Source of the DNA: Anaerolineae bacterium
GTDB lineage: Bacteria > Chloroflexota > Anaerolineae > Aggregatilineales > Aggregatilineaceae
Assembly (NCBI GenBank): GCA_018432315.1
Contig: JAHDLB010000029.1
Location: 1-64,000 of the forward strand
Length of the DNA: 64,000 nt
Reading direction: 5' to 3'
In this document: positions 54,326-63,418 of the stretch, piece by piece
Position numbering within the stretch: the first letter of the stretch is position 1
Layout: each line of letters begins with the position of its first letter
Made by a program: the position numbers and the translations under genes
Notes under the pieces: generated by a model
Told to the model about the DNA's origin: nothing
Databases searched by the model: none
What the model saw: the letters and a program-made list of their open reading frames with translations, nothing else

Positions 54326-57079
54326 ATGATGAAACGACGATTATGGCTTGTAGCCGGTCTGCTGGTTCTGGCTTTGGTGGCGGCGCTGGTTGGGCCGGCG
54401 CACGGCGGGACCGTGCGGGCCCAGGGCGATTCGTCGCGCGTGCGCTTCTTGCACGCCGTGCCGGGCGCGCCAAATGTGGATGTCTATTTCGATGGCAGCC
54501 TGGCGGTTGCCGGTCTGTCGTATGGCTCGGCGACGCCGCACATGACCGTCGCGGCAGGCGATCACCAGGTGGCGCTGCGCCAGGCGGGCAGCGATCCTTC
54601 GGCTGCCGCGCTGCTCGAGGTGACAGTGCCGCTGGCGCCCGACCTCGCGTTCACGGTGGTCGCGCAAGGGACGCCGGGTGCCCTGGAGGGCGGGCTTTAC
54701 GAAGACATTTTGGACGAGCTTGAGCCCGGTTTCGCCCGCCTGACGGCGATTAACACGATTGCCGACGCGCCCGCGCTGGATGTGCTGACGACAGAGGGCG
54801 GCCCGCTGCTGCAAGGCGTGGGTTACGGCGCCCAGTTCGGCACGGTGAACATTCCCGCCGATCAGAAGGATCTGACGATCGTCCCGGCGGGCGGCGCAGT
54901 CGAGAGCGCGATCGCGCCGGTTGGCCCCGTGTCGTTGACCAGCGGCGTGCTGTATACGATCGTGTCGCTGGGCACGCTGGACGGCGACGTGACGCCCTCG
55001 CCGTTGGTGCTGGCGACGCCGGTGAACGGCGCCGCCGATTCGGTTCGCGTGCGGCTCGCGCACGGCAGCCCGGACGCGCCCGCGGTGGACGTCTACGCGA
55101 ATGACACGCTGATCGCGCCGTCGCTGGGGCTGGGGCAGATGACGCCGCACATCCCGCTCCCGGCGGGCGACTATGCTGTGGCGCTGCGCCCGGCAGGCGC
55201 CGCCCCGGCGGATGAGCCGGTCTTCACGGCGGACGTCTCGCTGAGCGCGGATGCCTCGGCGGTGACAGTCGTGGTCACGGGCGAGTTGGAGGACGGCTCG
55301 ATGGCGCTGGCGTCCTACCTGGACGACGTGGCGGATGTGACGCCCGAATCGGCGCGCATTGCGGTCATGAACGCCGTGCCCGGCGCGACAGCCACGGTGA
55401 CGCTCGCCGATGAGGCCGCGACGGTGCTGGCCTCGGCGCTGGCCGAGACGGAGCAGGGCGACGCGATCGACGTGGCGCCGGGTAATTACATGCTGTCGGC
55501 CAGCGTGCAGGACGTGGACACGCCGGTCGACGTGGTCGTGCCCGAAGAAACCTACGCCGGTGGCATGTACTACACCGTGCTGGTCTTTGGCGGCGGCGCG
55601 GCGGGAGCACCGATTGATGCCCGCGTGGCCGGCACCGCGATCGCGGTCGAGGCGGGCAGCCTGCCCGGCTCGGGCGGCGGCGTGATGGTGGCGGATGTGC
55701 CGCCGGCGGAGGAGCCGACGGAAGCTCCCGTGATGGAAGCGACCGAGGAACCGCCCGCTGAAGTGACCGAGGAAGCGCCGCCGGCTGCCGAACCGACCGA
55801 GGAAGCACCCCCCGTAGAGGAGCCGTCCGAAGTCGTCGAGGCGCCGCCCGTCGAGGAGCCGACCGAGACTGAGCTTGTGATCGATCCGGAAAGCGCCGAA
55901 ACCAGCACCGAGATCGTGGAATCACCGCCCGCCGATGTCCAGGCCCAGCCCACCGCCGCGCCGCAGCCGCTGGCAACGCAGGAGCCGGTTCCGATCGCGT
56001 ACGTGGAGCTGAATCCGGGCGCGAACCTGCACTGCCGCGAGTATCCCAGCGCGACGGCGAAATCGTTGGGGCTGATCCCCAGCGGGGCGACGCTGACAGT
56101 GCTCGGCAAGACCGGCGAGCCGATCGTGCCCGACACTGGCGACCCGACGCCCGAGCCGACGCCGGTCGTGGAGACGCTGCAAGACCTGTGGCTGTCGGTG
56201 CGGTGGGACCCGCCGACGGGTGGTTTCCTGCGCTGCTGGGTGGCGGCGGAATATCTGCGCGTCGAGTTCCGCGGGCAACTGCTCGACGAGCTGGAAGAAC
56301 TGCTCGAACTCCCCGAAGAGCCGTTCAACCTGCCGGGAGAGGCGGTCGATACGGATATCCAGCCGCCCACGCCGGTGTATGATGCCATTCTGGCGACCGT
56401 CAACCTGGACCCCGGCGTGAGCCTGCAGCTCCGCCGCTTCCCGCAGACGGACGCCGAGGCGCTGGATCGCGTGCCGGCGGGCGCGCAGCTTGAGGTGCTG
56501 GGCTACGTCGAATCGCCCAGCGAGGGTCTGGTGGGCCAGCCGGTCGATCCCAACTGGATTCGCGTGCGCTACCTGAAGGAGAACGGCGGCGCGACGGTGG
56601 GCTGGGTGTCGGCGCAGTACGTGACGCTGAGCCATCGCGACCGCGCGATCGAGATCACCGATCTGACGGTGCTCGACCCGGAGGAAGCGGGCTTTTACGA
56701 AACCCCAGGCCAGCAGCCGTTCATCCCGATCGAGCAGCAGGAGATCGTGGGCGTCGTGACACTTGATCCCGGCGCGAACCTGAACCTGCGCGACCGTCCC
56801 AACCCGGATGGGTTCGTGGTGGTCGGCGTGCCAAGCGGCGACGTGGTGACGGTCAACGGGCGCAACGGGGACGGCACCTGGGTGCAGGTCACCTACGAAA
56901 CGGGTACCGGCCCGCTGGAGGGCTGGGTGGCGGCGCAGTACCTGACGATCACCCAAGGCGGCCAGCCGGTGAATCTGTCCACGCTCGCCAACCTGTCCGA
57001 TGAGCCGGACGCGCTGACCGGTGAAGCGCCCCCGGCGGATGCCGAACCCGCCGAGGAAGAGGCGCCGGCGGAAGGATAA
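54326..57079 (+). CDS. Exported DUF4397 and SH3-repeat protein
   Basis: A 917-residue secreted protein. The signal peptide covers about 1-33. Two clear DUF4397 units begin near residues 39 (VRFLHAVPGAPNVDVYFDG) and 239 (VRVRLAHGSPDAPAVDVYA), with related beta regions after each. A Glu/Pro/Thr-rich linker spans about 459-555. Three SH3b-like units follow near 561 (NPGANLHCREYPS), 693 and 813 (DPGANLNLRDRPN), each closing with GWVAAEYL or a similar string. SH3b modules bind cell wall or peptides. It probably sits at the cell surface. Two adjacent ATGs (54326, 54329) are possible. Confidence 0.83.
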   Translation: MMKRRLWLVAGLLVLALVAALVGPAHGGTVRAQGDSSRVRFLHAVPGAPNVDVYFDGSLAVAGLSYGSATPHMTVAAGDHQVALRQAGSDPSAAALLEVTVPLAPDLAFTVVAQGTPGALEGGLYEDILDELEPGFARLTAINTIADAPALDVLTTEGGPLLQGVGYGAQFGTVNIPADQKDLTIVPAGGAVESAIAPVGPVSLTSGVLYTIVSLGTLDGDVTPSPLVLATPVNGAADSVRVRLAHGSPDAPAVDVYANDTLIAPSLGLGQMTPHIPLPAGDYAVALRPAGAAPADEPVFTADVSLSADASAVTVVVTGELEDGSMALASYLDDVADVTPESARIAVMNAVPGATATVTLADEAATVLASALAETEQGDAIDVAPGNYMLSASVQDVDTPVDVVVPEETYAGGMYYTVLVFGGGAAGAPIDARVAGTAIAVEAGSLPGSGGGVMVADVPPAEEPTEAPVMEATEEPPAEVTEEAPPAAEPTEEAPPVEEPSEVVEAPPVEEPTETELVIDPESAETSTEIVESPPADVQAQPTAAPQPLATQEPVPIAYVELNPGANLHCREYPSATAKSLGLIPSGATLTVLGKTGEPIVPDTGDPTPEPTPVVETLQDLWLSVRWDPPTGGFLRCWVAAEYLRVEFRGQLLDELEELLELPEEPFNLPGEAVDTDIQPPTPVYDAILATVNLDPGVSLQLRRFPQTDAEALDRVPAGAQLEVLGYVESPSEGLVGQPVDPNWIRVRYLKENGGATVGWVSAQYVTLSHRDRAIEITDLTVLDPEEAGFYETPGQQPFIPIEQQEIVGVVTLDPGANLNLRDRPNPDGFVVVGVPSGDVVTVNGRNGDGTWVQVTYETGTGPLEGWVAAQYLTITQGGQPVNLSTLANLSDEPDALTGEAPPADAEPAEEEAPAEG

Positions 57080-57112
57080 CACGCCGCTGGCTCATCCCTC
57101 GACAGCAAAAGA

Positions 57113-57144
57113 AAGACCCCGCTCGGTGTTGAGTGGGGTCTTTT
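57113..57144. terminator. Bidirectional terminator
   Basis: AAGACCCCGCTC (57113-57124) pairs with GAGTGGGGTCTT (57131-57142), with one wobble, and TTTT at the right end. The flanking AAAAGAAAG on the left gives a T-rich tail on the minus strand. It serves the converging DUF4397/SH3 and DsbA-like genes. Confidence 0.8.
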
Positions 57145-57178
57145 CTTCTGGAATGTGCCGCCTGTGGCGGGATGCGCG

Positions 57179-58075
57179 TTACTGGGCGTTGCGGTTGGCG
57201 GCTTCGGTCAGCGCCACCAGCGTTTCGTACGCCCGGCTGGGGGCCTTGGACCAGTTCACACCGTCATAGCTGATCAGGACGGTCGGGGTGCCGGTCACGC
57301 CGTTGTCCTGCGCGAACGTCGTGTGGCTCGTCAGCAGGTTGAGGTATTTGGCCGAGCTCACGCAGTCGACGATGTCCTCACTATCCAACCCCATGCTGTC
57401 CGCGGAGTCTTTGATCTGCGAGAGCGAAAACGCCGACTGGATGCCCATCGAGCTCGCCAGCCGGAACAGCTCGGAGCTCATCTCCCAGAATGCACCCTGT
57501 TCGCCCGCGCACAGCGCCGCCTGCGAGGCGGTCTGCGAATAGACCTGGCCGGTCCCGGTCGTCATGACGAATCCGAAGCTGGCCTGCCCATCCATCACGT
57601 AGTTTTCCATGAACCGCTTGAGATCGCCCTGGTGAAAATCCTGGCAGTGCGAGCAGGCGTAATCGGAGACGGTCACGAAATGAATGGGCGCGTTGGGGTC
57701 GCCCAGGAAGGCCACGCCGTTCTGGTTGAAGCCGCGCACCACGCCCGGCGCGCCGTGCGAGTCGGCGTCCAGGGTGCGGACGCCTTCGCTTTCGTTACCA
57801 TCCAGCACCGGGTTAGTGGACAGGTTCCCGGCGAACGGCACGCAGTATTCGGGGAATTCCTCGCAACTCACCGCTTTGACCGCGCCGGCTTCGCGGTAGT
57901 TGAAATACACCACCAACCCCGCCGCCACAACGGTGATCAGCAGCGTCAGGGCGAGCGCGTTGAAATGCCGCCGGTACTGCTCCTGGCGCTGGCGGCGCGT
58001 TTTGCCCACACGGAACGACGCCCGCTGGCGCCAGGGGATGGGGCTTTGTTTTTCGGCAGTGTCGTGTGTTGCCAT
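57179..58075 (-). CDS. Membrane-anchored DsbA-like thiol oxidoreductase
   Basis: A 298-residue protein with a cytoplasmic basic tail and one membrane helix at about 40-60, so the rest is external. The thioredoxin-fold domain has the active site YACSHCQDFH near residue 140 and the cis-Pro loop GTPTVLIS near 265. A helical insert between them contains further Cys residues. It should catalyse disulfide exchange in exported proteins, like other DsbA/BdbD proteins. It is transcribed alone from the promoter at 58129-58156, divergent from the nucleoside phosphorylase gene. Confidence 0.88.
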   Translation of the reverse strand: MATHDTAEKQSPIPWRQRASFRVGKTRRQRQEQYRRHFNALALTLLITVVAAGLVVYFNYREAGAVKAVSCEEFPEYCVPFAGNLSTNPVLDGNESEGVRTLDADSHGAPGVVRGFNQNGVAFLGDPNAPIHFVTVSDYACSHCQDFHQGDLKRFMENYVMDGQASFGFVMTTGTGQVYSQTASQAALCAGEQGAFWEMSSELFRLASSMGIQSAFSLSQIKDSADSMGLDSEDIVDCVSSAKYLNLLTSHTTFAQDNGVTGTPTVLISYDGVNWSKAPSRAYETLVALTEAANRNAQ

Positions 58076-58128
58076 GATGTCTCTTCTTCTCCGTTACAGC
58101 ACATTCGGTCCGTCACCAAGTTATATCA

Positions 58129-58156
58129 AATCTATCGTGAAGGCGGTAACTGTCAA
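58129..58156 (-). promoter_or_regulatory. Promoter of the DsbA-like gene
   Basis: On the minus strand a perfect TTGACA (58156-58151), a 16-bp spacer and TAGATT (58134-58129). The start is near 58122, giving a 47-nt leader with GGAGAAGAAGAGA before the ATG. Confidence 0.6.
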
Positions 58157-58209
58157 AATTCGGCGCGGGGAGGTGGGCGCGACCAAACGCGGCGAATCGG
58201 CCCCGGACA

Positions 58210-58218
58210 TGGTATACT
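58210..58218 (+). promoter_or_regulatory. Extended -10 promoter of the nucleoside phosphorylase gene
   Basis: TG-G-TATACT (58210-58218), identical to the element before the PfkB-kinase gene at 50938. No good -35 is visible, as is common for extended -10 promoters. The start is near 58225, leaving a leader of about 37 nt. Confidence 0.6.
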
Positions 58219-58261
58219 CGCAGGCTCCTAAGGACCTTATTAACAACTCGACGAGGGTACG

Positions 58262-59584
58262 ATGCGCGCGACGGATATTATCGAAAAGAAACGCGATGGT
58301 GGCGAGCTGACCGCCGGCGAAATCCGCTGGTTTGTGGACGGTTACACCCGCGATGAGATACCTGATTACCAGGCGGCGGCCTGGCTCATGGCGGTGTTTC
58401 TGCGCGGCATGTCCGCGCGCGAGACGCTCGATCTCACCCAAGCGATGGCCGACAGCGGCGACCGGCTGGACCTCTCGCCGGTGATCCCCTACGCCGTGGA
58501 CAAACACTCGACCGGCGGGGTGGGCGATAAAGTGTCGCTGGTGGTGCTGCCGCTGGTCGCGGCGGCGGGCGTCCCGGTCGCCAAGATGAGCGGGCGCGGG
58601 CTGGGGTTCACCGGCGGGACCATTGACAAGCTGGAATCGATCGCCGGGTACCGCGTCCAGCTCAGCGACGAGGACTTCATGCAGCAGGTGCGCGATTACG
58701 GGATCGTGCTGTGCGGGCAGACGAAAAGCCTCGCCCCTGCCGACGGCAAGCTGTACGCCCTGCGCGACGTGACGGGGACGGTGCCCAGCCTGCCGCTGAT
58801 TGCCAGCAGCATCATGAGCAAAAAACTGGCGGCGGGCGCCAACGCCATCGTGCTCGACGTCAAGGTGGGCAAGGGCGCGTTCATGAAAGGCGTCGACGAG
58901 GCGCGCGCGCTGGCCCAGATCATGGTCGGGATCGGGGTCGGGGCCGGGCGCGAGATGGTGGCGCTGTTGTCGGACATGAACCAGCCGCTGGGCTACGCGG
59001 TCGGCAACGCGCTGGAGGTGCGCGAGGCCATCGACGCGCTGCGCGGCGACGGTCCGCCCGATCTGCGCGAGCACTGCCTCGTCGTGGGCGGGCACATGGT
59101 GCGCCTGGGGCGGCAGGATACGCGGGCGGGCGCGCTCGACGAAGCCATCGCGGAGCTGGCGGACCTGATGGACAACGGGGGCGGCCTGGCGAAATTCCGC
59201 GAGCTGGTGAGCGCCCAGGGCGGCGACGTGTCGATGATCGATGATCCGGACCGGCTGCCGCGCGCCCGGCTGGTCGAAGACGTGCCCGCTGGGGCGGATG
59301 GATTCGTGGCCGAAGTCGACGCGCTGACCGTCGCCCAGGCGAGCCTGGAACTGGGCGCGGGGCGCGCGCGCAAGTCCGATCCGGTCGATCCGGCGGTAGG
59401 TGTCGTCGTGCGCTGCAAGGTGGGCGATCGCGCACGCGCAGACGATCCGCTGTTCACGATTCACGCCAACGACGAGGCGATGTTGGCCCGCGCGCGGGAG
59501 CTGCTGCGGCAGGCGGTGCGCTTTTCGGAGAGCAGGCCGCAACCTTTGCCGGCCTTTTACGATACACTATATAAAGAAGCCTAG
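58262..59584 (+). CDS. deoA: Pyrimidine-nucleoside/thymidine phosphorylase
   Basis: A 440-residue enzyme that phosphorolyses thymidine or uridine to base and (deoxy)ribose 1-phosphate. The signature SGRGLGFTGGTIDKLESIAGYR and the phosphate-binding VDKHSTGGVGDKVSL are complete. The central SSIMSKKLAAGANAIVLDVKVGKGAFMK supplies substrate contacts. The length fits bacterial PyNP and DeoA; uridine versus thymidine preference cannot be read from the sequence. A small DUF4342 gene follows 99 nt later. Confidence 0.93.
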   Translation: MRATDIIEKKRDGGELTAGEIRWFVDGYTRDEIPDYQAAAWLMAVFLRGMSARETLDLTQAMADSGDRLDLSPVIPYAVDKHSTGGVGDKVSLVVLPLVAAAGVPVAKMSGRGLGFTGGTIDKLESIAGYRVQLSDEDFMQQVRDYGIVLCGQTKSLAPADGKLYALRDVTGTVPSLPLIASSIMSKKLAAGANAIVLDVKVGKGAFMKGVDEARALAQIMVGIGVGAGREMVALLSDMNQPLGYAVGNALEVREAIDALRGDGPPDLREHCLVVGGHMVRLGRQDTRAGALDEAIAELADLMDNGGGLAKFRELVSAQGGDVSMIDDPDRLPRARLVEDVPAGADGFVAEVDALTVAQASLELGAGRARKSDPVDPAVGVVVRCKVGDRARADDPLFTIHANDEAMLARARELLRQAVRFSESRPQPLPAFYDTLYKEA

Positions 59585-59683
59585 TGCGAAGAGGCCGCAG
59601 CAGTCACCATGGCGATCTGGAATGCGATCGGCGCAATTGACAAAGCCCTGAAAGTGCTCACCGTGACAGAAGGAGTGCTCAAG

Positions 59684-59998
59684 ATGACCGACAATCAAGA
59701 ACCGACCGGTAAAGAGAAGCGTACGTTCAAGGAAGAGATTGAGCTTGAGGGACGCCAGCTTGTGGACCGCGTCAAGGAACTGCTGCGCGAAGGCAACGTG
59801 CGCAAGCTGAGCGTCAAGGATGCGGACGGCAAATACCTGCTGGAGATCCCGCTGACCGTCGGCGTGGTGGCCGGTGGCGTGTTCATGCTGTACGCGCCGG
59901 TGGCGGCGGCGCTGGGTGCCATCGCGGGCCTGCTGGCGAACGTGAAGATCGAGATCGTGCGCGAAGTTGACGACGACGATCCGCCCGGCGACGCGTGA
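59684..59998 (+). CDS. DUF4342 domain protein
   Basis: A 104-residue protein. The core EGRQLVDRVKELLREGNVRKLSVKD and LLEIPLTVGVVAGGVFMLYAPVAAALGAI is the DUF4342 pattern. A charged helical N-terminus that may bind nucleic acid or ubiquitin-like folds is followed by a hydrophobic segment and a short acidic tail. ATG 59684 is chosen because AGAAGGAG precedes it at 8 nt; an ATG 75 nt upstream lacks such a site. The role of the family is unknown. A strong terminator follows at once. Confidence 0.82.
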   Translation: MTDNQEPTGKEKRTFKEEIELEGRQLVDRVKELLREGNVRKLSVKDADGKYLLEIPLTVGVVAGGVFMLYAPVAAALGAIAGLLANVKIEIVREVDDDDPPGDA

Positions 59999-60019
59999 TC
60001 CGGTCCGGGCAGAACAGCG

Positions 60020-60066
60020 CCAGCCGCGCCATGTGAGTCGACTCGCTGGCGCGGCTGGTGTTTTTT
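60020..60066 (+). terminator. Terminator of the DUF4342 gene
   Basis: CCAGCCGCGCCA (60020-60031) pairs perfectly with TGGCGCGGCTGG (60047-60058), then TGTTTTTT. It lies 10 nt before the end of the convergent mltG gene. Confidence 0.9.
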
Positions 60067-60075
60067 ACGCGCGGC

Positions 60076-61236
60076 TCACGGGCAGGTGAACGCCGCGTGA
60101 TCGGCCTGTTGCTCCAGCGTGAAGAATTCGTGCCGCCCGTCGTTGTTGCACCCGGCGCGGAAGTAGAAGTATTCGGTCACCGCCGGGTTCAGCACGGCGT
60201 TGATCGATCCCAGGCCGGGCGACGCGATCGGGCCGGGCGGCAGCCCCTCGTTGAGGTAGGTGCTGTACGACTGGTTGGGCACCCCCGCCAGGCCGTAATA
60301 GTCCGCCTGCGTGATCTGCGGCCACCACGAGCCGTCGCGCGTGCTGCCGATGGCGTACTGCACGGTGGGATCGGCGTCCAGGCGCATGGGCAGGCGCAGC
60401 CGGTTGAGGTACACCGAGGCGATGATGGGCGCTTCGTCGGCGGCGACGGTTTCGCGCTCGACGATGGAGGCCATCGTCACGACCTCGTACATCGTGAGTC
60501 CCTGGTCCGCCGCCTGCTGGATCATGGCGTCGGTGACGTTGAGGTTGAACGCGGCGAGCATTTCGTCGCGCAGCTCGAAGGGCGTGATGCCCGGCTTGAG
60601 CTGGTAGGTGGCCGGGAACAGGAATCCCTCCAGCGATGGGGGCTGCCCGTTGCTCATCACGTCCGGGATGCCCACGCGCGCCTTGAAGTCCGGCGGGATG
60701 GCCGCGCCCGGCCCGACCACGCCCAGGAAGTCGCTGCCGGAGAAATCGAGCAGCGGGTTCTGGTCGATGATGTCCGCGATCTGCTCGATGCGCCAGCCCT
60801 CGAGCGTCAGCAGGGGGATGGTGGCCGCGCTGGCGTCGGTGAGGGTATAGGCGATCTCTTCGAGCGTCTGCGTCTGCTGGAGGAAGTACGTGCCCGCTTC
60901 GAGCTGGCTGTCCAGGCCGTAATACTGCACGTAGTCCACGAACAGACCGGCATTGGTGATCAGGCTCTGGGCCAGCAGGTTGTCCGCGATGGCGCTGGCG
61001 GTGTCGCCCGGCAGAATCTCAAACTTGCGGAACTGGGGATCGGCGCCGGCGGGGCGGGTGAGTTCATCTTCGTGCCGCTCCAGGCTGATGCGAAGCTGGA
61101 TGGCCTTGAGCGGGTTCAGCCCTTCCTGGCGCGCCCATAGGAACAGCCCCGCGCCGGCGACGCACGCCACCAGCACGATTCCCAAAACCACGACGAGCAC
61201 GACGGCGACCAGATTGCGAGAGGTTTGTGTCATCAC
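60076..61236 (-). CDS. mltG: Endolytic murein transglycosylase MltG
   Basis: A 386-residue membrane-anchored enzyme that cuts nascent peptidoglycan strands and sets glycan length. One membrane helix lies at about 8-33. A LysM-like region (FEILPGDTASAIADNLLAQSLI) follows, and then the YceG domain with LEGFLFPATYQLKPG, the catalytic Glu in ASIVERETV and VYLNRLRLPMRLDADPTVQYA. The closing GLPPGPIASPGLGSINAVLNP is highly conserved. It has its own promoter (61270-61275) and lies downstream of yqgF, a neighbourhood kept in many bacteria. Confidence 0.95.
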   Translation of the reverse strand: MMTQTSRNLVAVVLVVVLGIVLVACVAGAGLFLWARQEGLNPLKAIQLRISLERHEDELTRPAGADPQFRKFEILPGDTASAIADNLLAQSLITNAGLFVDYVQYYGLDSQLEAGTYFLQQTQTLEEIAYTLTDASAATIPLLTLEGWRIEQIADIIDQNPLLDFSGSDFLGVVGPGAAIPPDFKARVGIPDVMSNGQPPSLEGFLFPATYQLKPGITPFELRDEMLAAFNLNVTDAMIQQAADQGLTMYEVVTMASIVERETVAADEAPIIASVYLNRLRLPMRLDADPTVQYAIGSTRDGSWWPQITQADYYGLAGVPNQSYSTYLNEGLPPGPIASPGLGSINAVLNPAVTEYFYFRAGCNNDGRHEFFTLEQQADHAAFTCP

Positions 61237-61269
61237 GAGCTCCGTGAATGCAGCGCATTGTCAGCCGCG

Positions 61270-61275
61270 ATTATA
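61270..61275 (-). promoter_or_regulatory. -10 box of mltG
   Basis: A perfect TATAAT is read on the minus strand, 34 nt upstream of the ATG. The -35 region is poor. The predicted start is near 61263, leaving a 27-nt leader. Confidence 0.55.
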
Positions 61276-61353
61276 GGTGGAATGCCGCCAGGATAAAAGG
61301 CGGGTGGGCACCGATTAAACTACGCTGCTGGCCCCGCCGTGGCGTTCGGGACG

Positions 61354-61824
61354 TCACTCGCGCGCCGGTTCGACCGGGTCCGGCCAGGGAAATCCCTCGT
61401 CACGCAAGGCATTGAGGAACGATTGCAGGATCACGGCGGCGGCGACCGCATCGACGCGGTCGGGGCGCGCGTGCTCCGTCTCGGCCAGCAGTTCCTCGGC
61501 TTCCTGTGTCGAATGGCGCTCGTTCCACAGGTAGACCGGCACATCTACCGCCGCGGCCAGCCGGGATGCCCACAGCCGGACCCGGTCGGCGGCAGTGTAG
61601 ACGGTGATCTCCGGCGGCGATTCCGGCAGGCCGACCACCACCCCGACCGCGTCGTGCTGGCGGATGAGCGCGTCGATGAGCGCGAAATCGGCCTTCTTCG
61701 ACGTGCGGCGCAGCAGTTGCAGCGGGCGCGCAATGCTGCCCGTCGGGTCGCTGATCGCCAGCCCGGCGACCTTCAGCCCGTAGTCGATGGCGAGCAAGCG
61801 ACCGGGAAAGTCGTGGGGTGTCAT
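61354..61824 (-). CDS. yqgF: YqgF/RuvX-family putative Holliday-junction resolvase or pre-16S rRNA nuclease
   Basis: A 156-residue RNase-H-fold nuclease. The motif LLAIDYGLKVAGLAISD holds the first acidic residue, VVVGLPESPPE the second region, and NERHSTQEAEELL and DRVDAVAAAVILQSFL the last metal ligands. It differs from the usual D-GxxRxG start in having Leu-Lys-Val in the middle. In E. coli the protein trims 16S rRNA 5' ends. The start overlaps the stop of the upstream gene by 4 nt, so the two are translationally coupled. Confidence 0.9.
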   Translation of the reverse strand: MTPHDFPGRLLAIDYGLKVAGLAISDPTGSIARPLQLLRRTSKKADFALIDALIRQHDAVGVVVGLPESPPEITVYTAADRVRLWASRLAAAVDVPVYLWNERHSTQEAEELLAETEHARPDRVDAVAAAVILQSFLNALRDEGFPWPDPVEPARE

Positions 61825-63362
61825 GGGGTCGCCACGCTCACGTTGATCCGGATCGGCAGGAACGGCATGCGGGAATACCACGCGGGCCACGTCGCGATCT
61901 GGGGCGGCGAGTCCGGATCGAGCAGCAGCTCGCGCTGCAGCCGGCGGCGGGCTTCGGACACGCTCACCCCGGCGATGCGACTCCGGACGGAATCCGGATC
62001 GATCGATTCGGCGATGTTGCCGGACACGATCATGGCGAATGTCACGCGCCCGTCCGGCGCGATCTGCTCGATGGCGCCGCGCGTGAAGGTCAGCGCGCCG
62101 GGCGATACTTCCTGGCCGCGCTGGATGTACGGCGCGATTCCGGCAAACGCGATTTGGCGGGCGTGCCGCTCGTCGACCACGACGGCCTGCACTTCGGCGC
62201 GCAGGTCGAGGCTGACGCTCTCGGCGACGTCGCCGACCAGCGCGTTGAAGATGGTCCATTCCGGGCGTTCCTGGATGATGGTGACCGATCCGGGGACGAG
62301 GAACTGCTCGCCGGAAAGCTGGTGCAGCAGCGTGTCGCGCGCCCGCTGGAGCACCTGCTGGCGCCCGAGGACGAGCAGCCGCTCGTGGTCCTGCGCGGTG
62401 ACGGTGGCGCGCTCCTGAACCGCTCCGCCAAAGGTTGCGTTCGGATTCGTGACCGATACCACGTCGCCGAAGTTGCCCTCGATGCGGTTGATGGCGCCGG
62501 GGTTGACGTTGCCCACCGCGCCGGCGTGTTCGGGCAGCGCCTGGACCGGCACCTGCACTTCGACATCTTCGCCGGCGGGCAGGGTGGTTTCGATCAGCGT
62601 TTCGAAGCGGATCGGGAAGACGTCGCTGGTGGCGACGACCGTGCCCAGCGGGATGACCAGCGGCTCGTCCGCCAGATTGGTGAGCGTGACAAGGCCCTGG
62701 GCGAGCGATGCGCCAGCCGATTCGACGCCCGACGATTCGATGGTCACGCGGCTGGTGGCCTGCAAGGTGACGACCGCCGCCGGCATCCGGAAGTTTTCGA
62801 TGTCCACGTCGGCCAGGTCCGGGTCGGCAGTGATCGAGACGGTCTCGTAAACCTGACGGCTGGCGGGCGTGAGCGTGACTCGGGCGCTGGGCGCGACCAG
62901 CACGAAGCCGAACAGGATCGCCAGCACCAGCGCGCCGAACACCGTCCAGCGGACCGCCTGACGCCAGCGCATTCCCGCCGGGGTGGCCGGTCCTTCGCGC
63001 AGGCGGGTGACGTGCTCGGCCAGCGCGGCCTGTTCGTAGGGGTCGCGAGGCTCGATGAACGCCTTGTCGCGCGGATGTTTCCAGCGCTGGCGGCGGGCGG
63101 CTTTCGCGTTAGGGAAAACAGAGATCTCCAGGTCGCGGGCGTGCTCGATCACGACCGGGTCGCGCGTGACCAGGGCGATGCGGATGCCGAGGCGGATGGC
63201 GTGGCGCTGCACCAGCCGCAGGTCCAGCTTGCGCCGCAAGACGCTGCCCTCGCTCGGCCAGACGAGCAGGGCGTAGCGCGCGGTGACGAACGCCAGCCGA
63301 TCGCGAGTCGAGACCGCGTCGTCGTGTCGTTCGAGCTGGAGAATGTGCAGCTTGTCAGCCAT
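61821..63362 (-). CDS. Membrane protein with baseplate-J-like external domain
   Basis: A 513-residue protein. Residues 1-130 are cytosolic and alpha/beta (LRLVQRHAIRLGIRIALVTRD), resembling a nucleotide-binding fold. One membrane helix lies at about 138-160. The external part (about 165-513) is beta-rich and contains the phage-tail-like Baseplate_J segment (IPLGTVVATSDVFPIRFET, VQALPEHAGAVGNVNPGAIN). Such proteins occur in Chloroflexota next to yqgF, and no phage genes are nearby, so this is probably a host surface protein. It lies between alaS and yqgF. Confidence 0.75.
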   Translation of the reverse strand: MADKLHILQLERHDDAVSTRDRLAFVTARYALLVWPSEGSVLRRKLDLRLVQRHAIRLGIRIALVTRDPVVIEHARDLEISVFPNAKAARRQRWKHPRDKAFIEPRDPYEQAALAEHVTRLREGPATPAGMRWRQAVRWTVFGALVLAILFGFVLVAPSARVTLTPASRQVYETVSITADPDLADVDIENFRMPAAVVTLQATSRVTIESSGVESAGASLAQGLVTLTNLADEPLVIPLGTVVATSDVFPIRFETLIETTLPAGEDVEVQVPVQALPEHAGAVGNVNPGAINRIEGNFGDVVSVTNPNATFGGAVQERATVTAQDHERLLVLGRQQVLQRARDTLLHQLSGEQFLVPGSVTIIQERPEWTIFNALVGDVAESVSLDLRAEVQAVVVDERHARQIAFAGIAPYIQRGQEVSPGALTFTRGAIEQIAPDGRVTFAMIVSGNIAESIDPDSVRSRIAGVSVSEARRRLQRELLLDPDSPPQIATWPAWYSRMPFLPIRINVSVATP

Positions 63363-63418
63363 CAGTTCACCGCGCCAGGGGCTGCGCGACTCGAACGCGC
63401 ATCCCGGCCAATCAGAGC

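Noticed and set aside
63378-63410. tRNA-like T-arm between alaS and the baseplate-J-like gene (GCGCG-TTCGAGT-CGCGC on the minus strand)
   Set aside because: No matching 5' acceptor strand, D-arm or anticodon arm was found. The stem is probably a chance hairpin or part of an intergenic structure.
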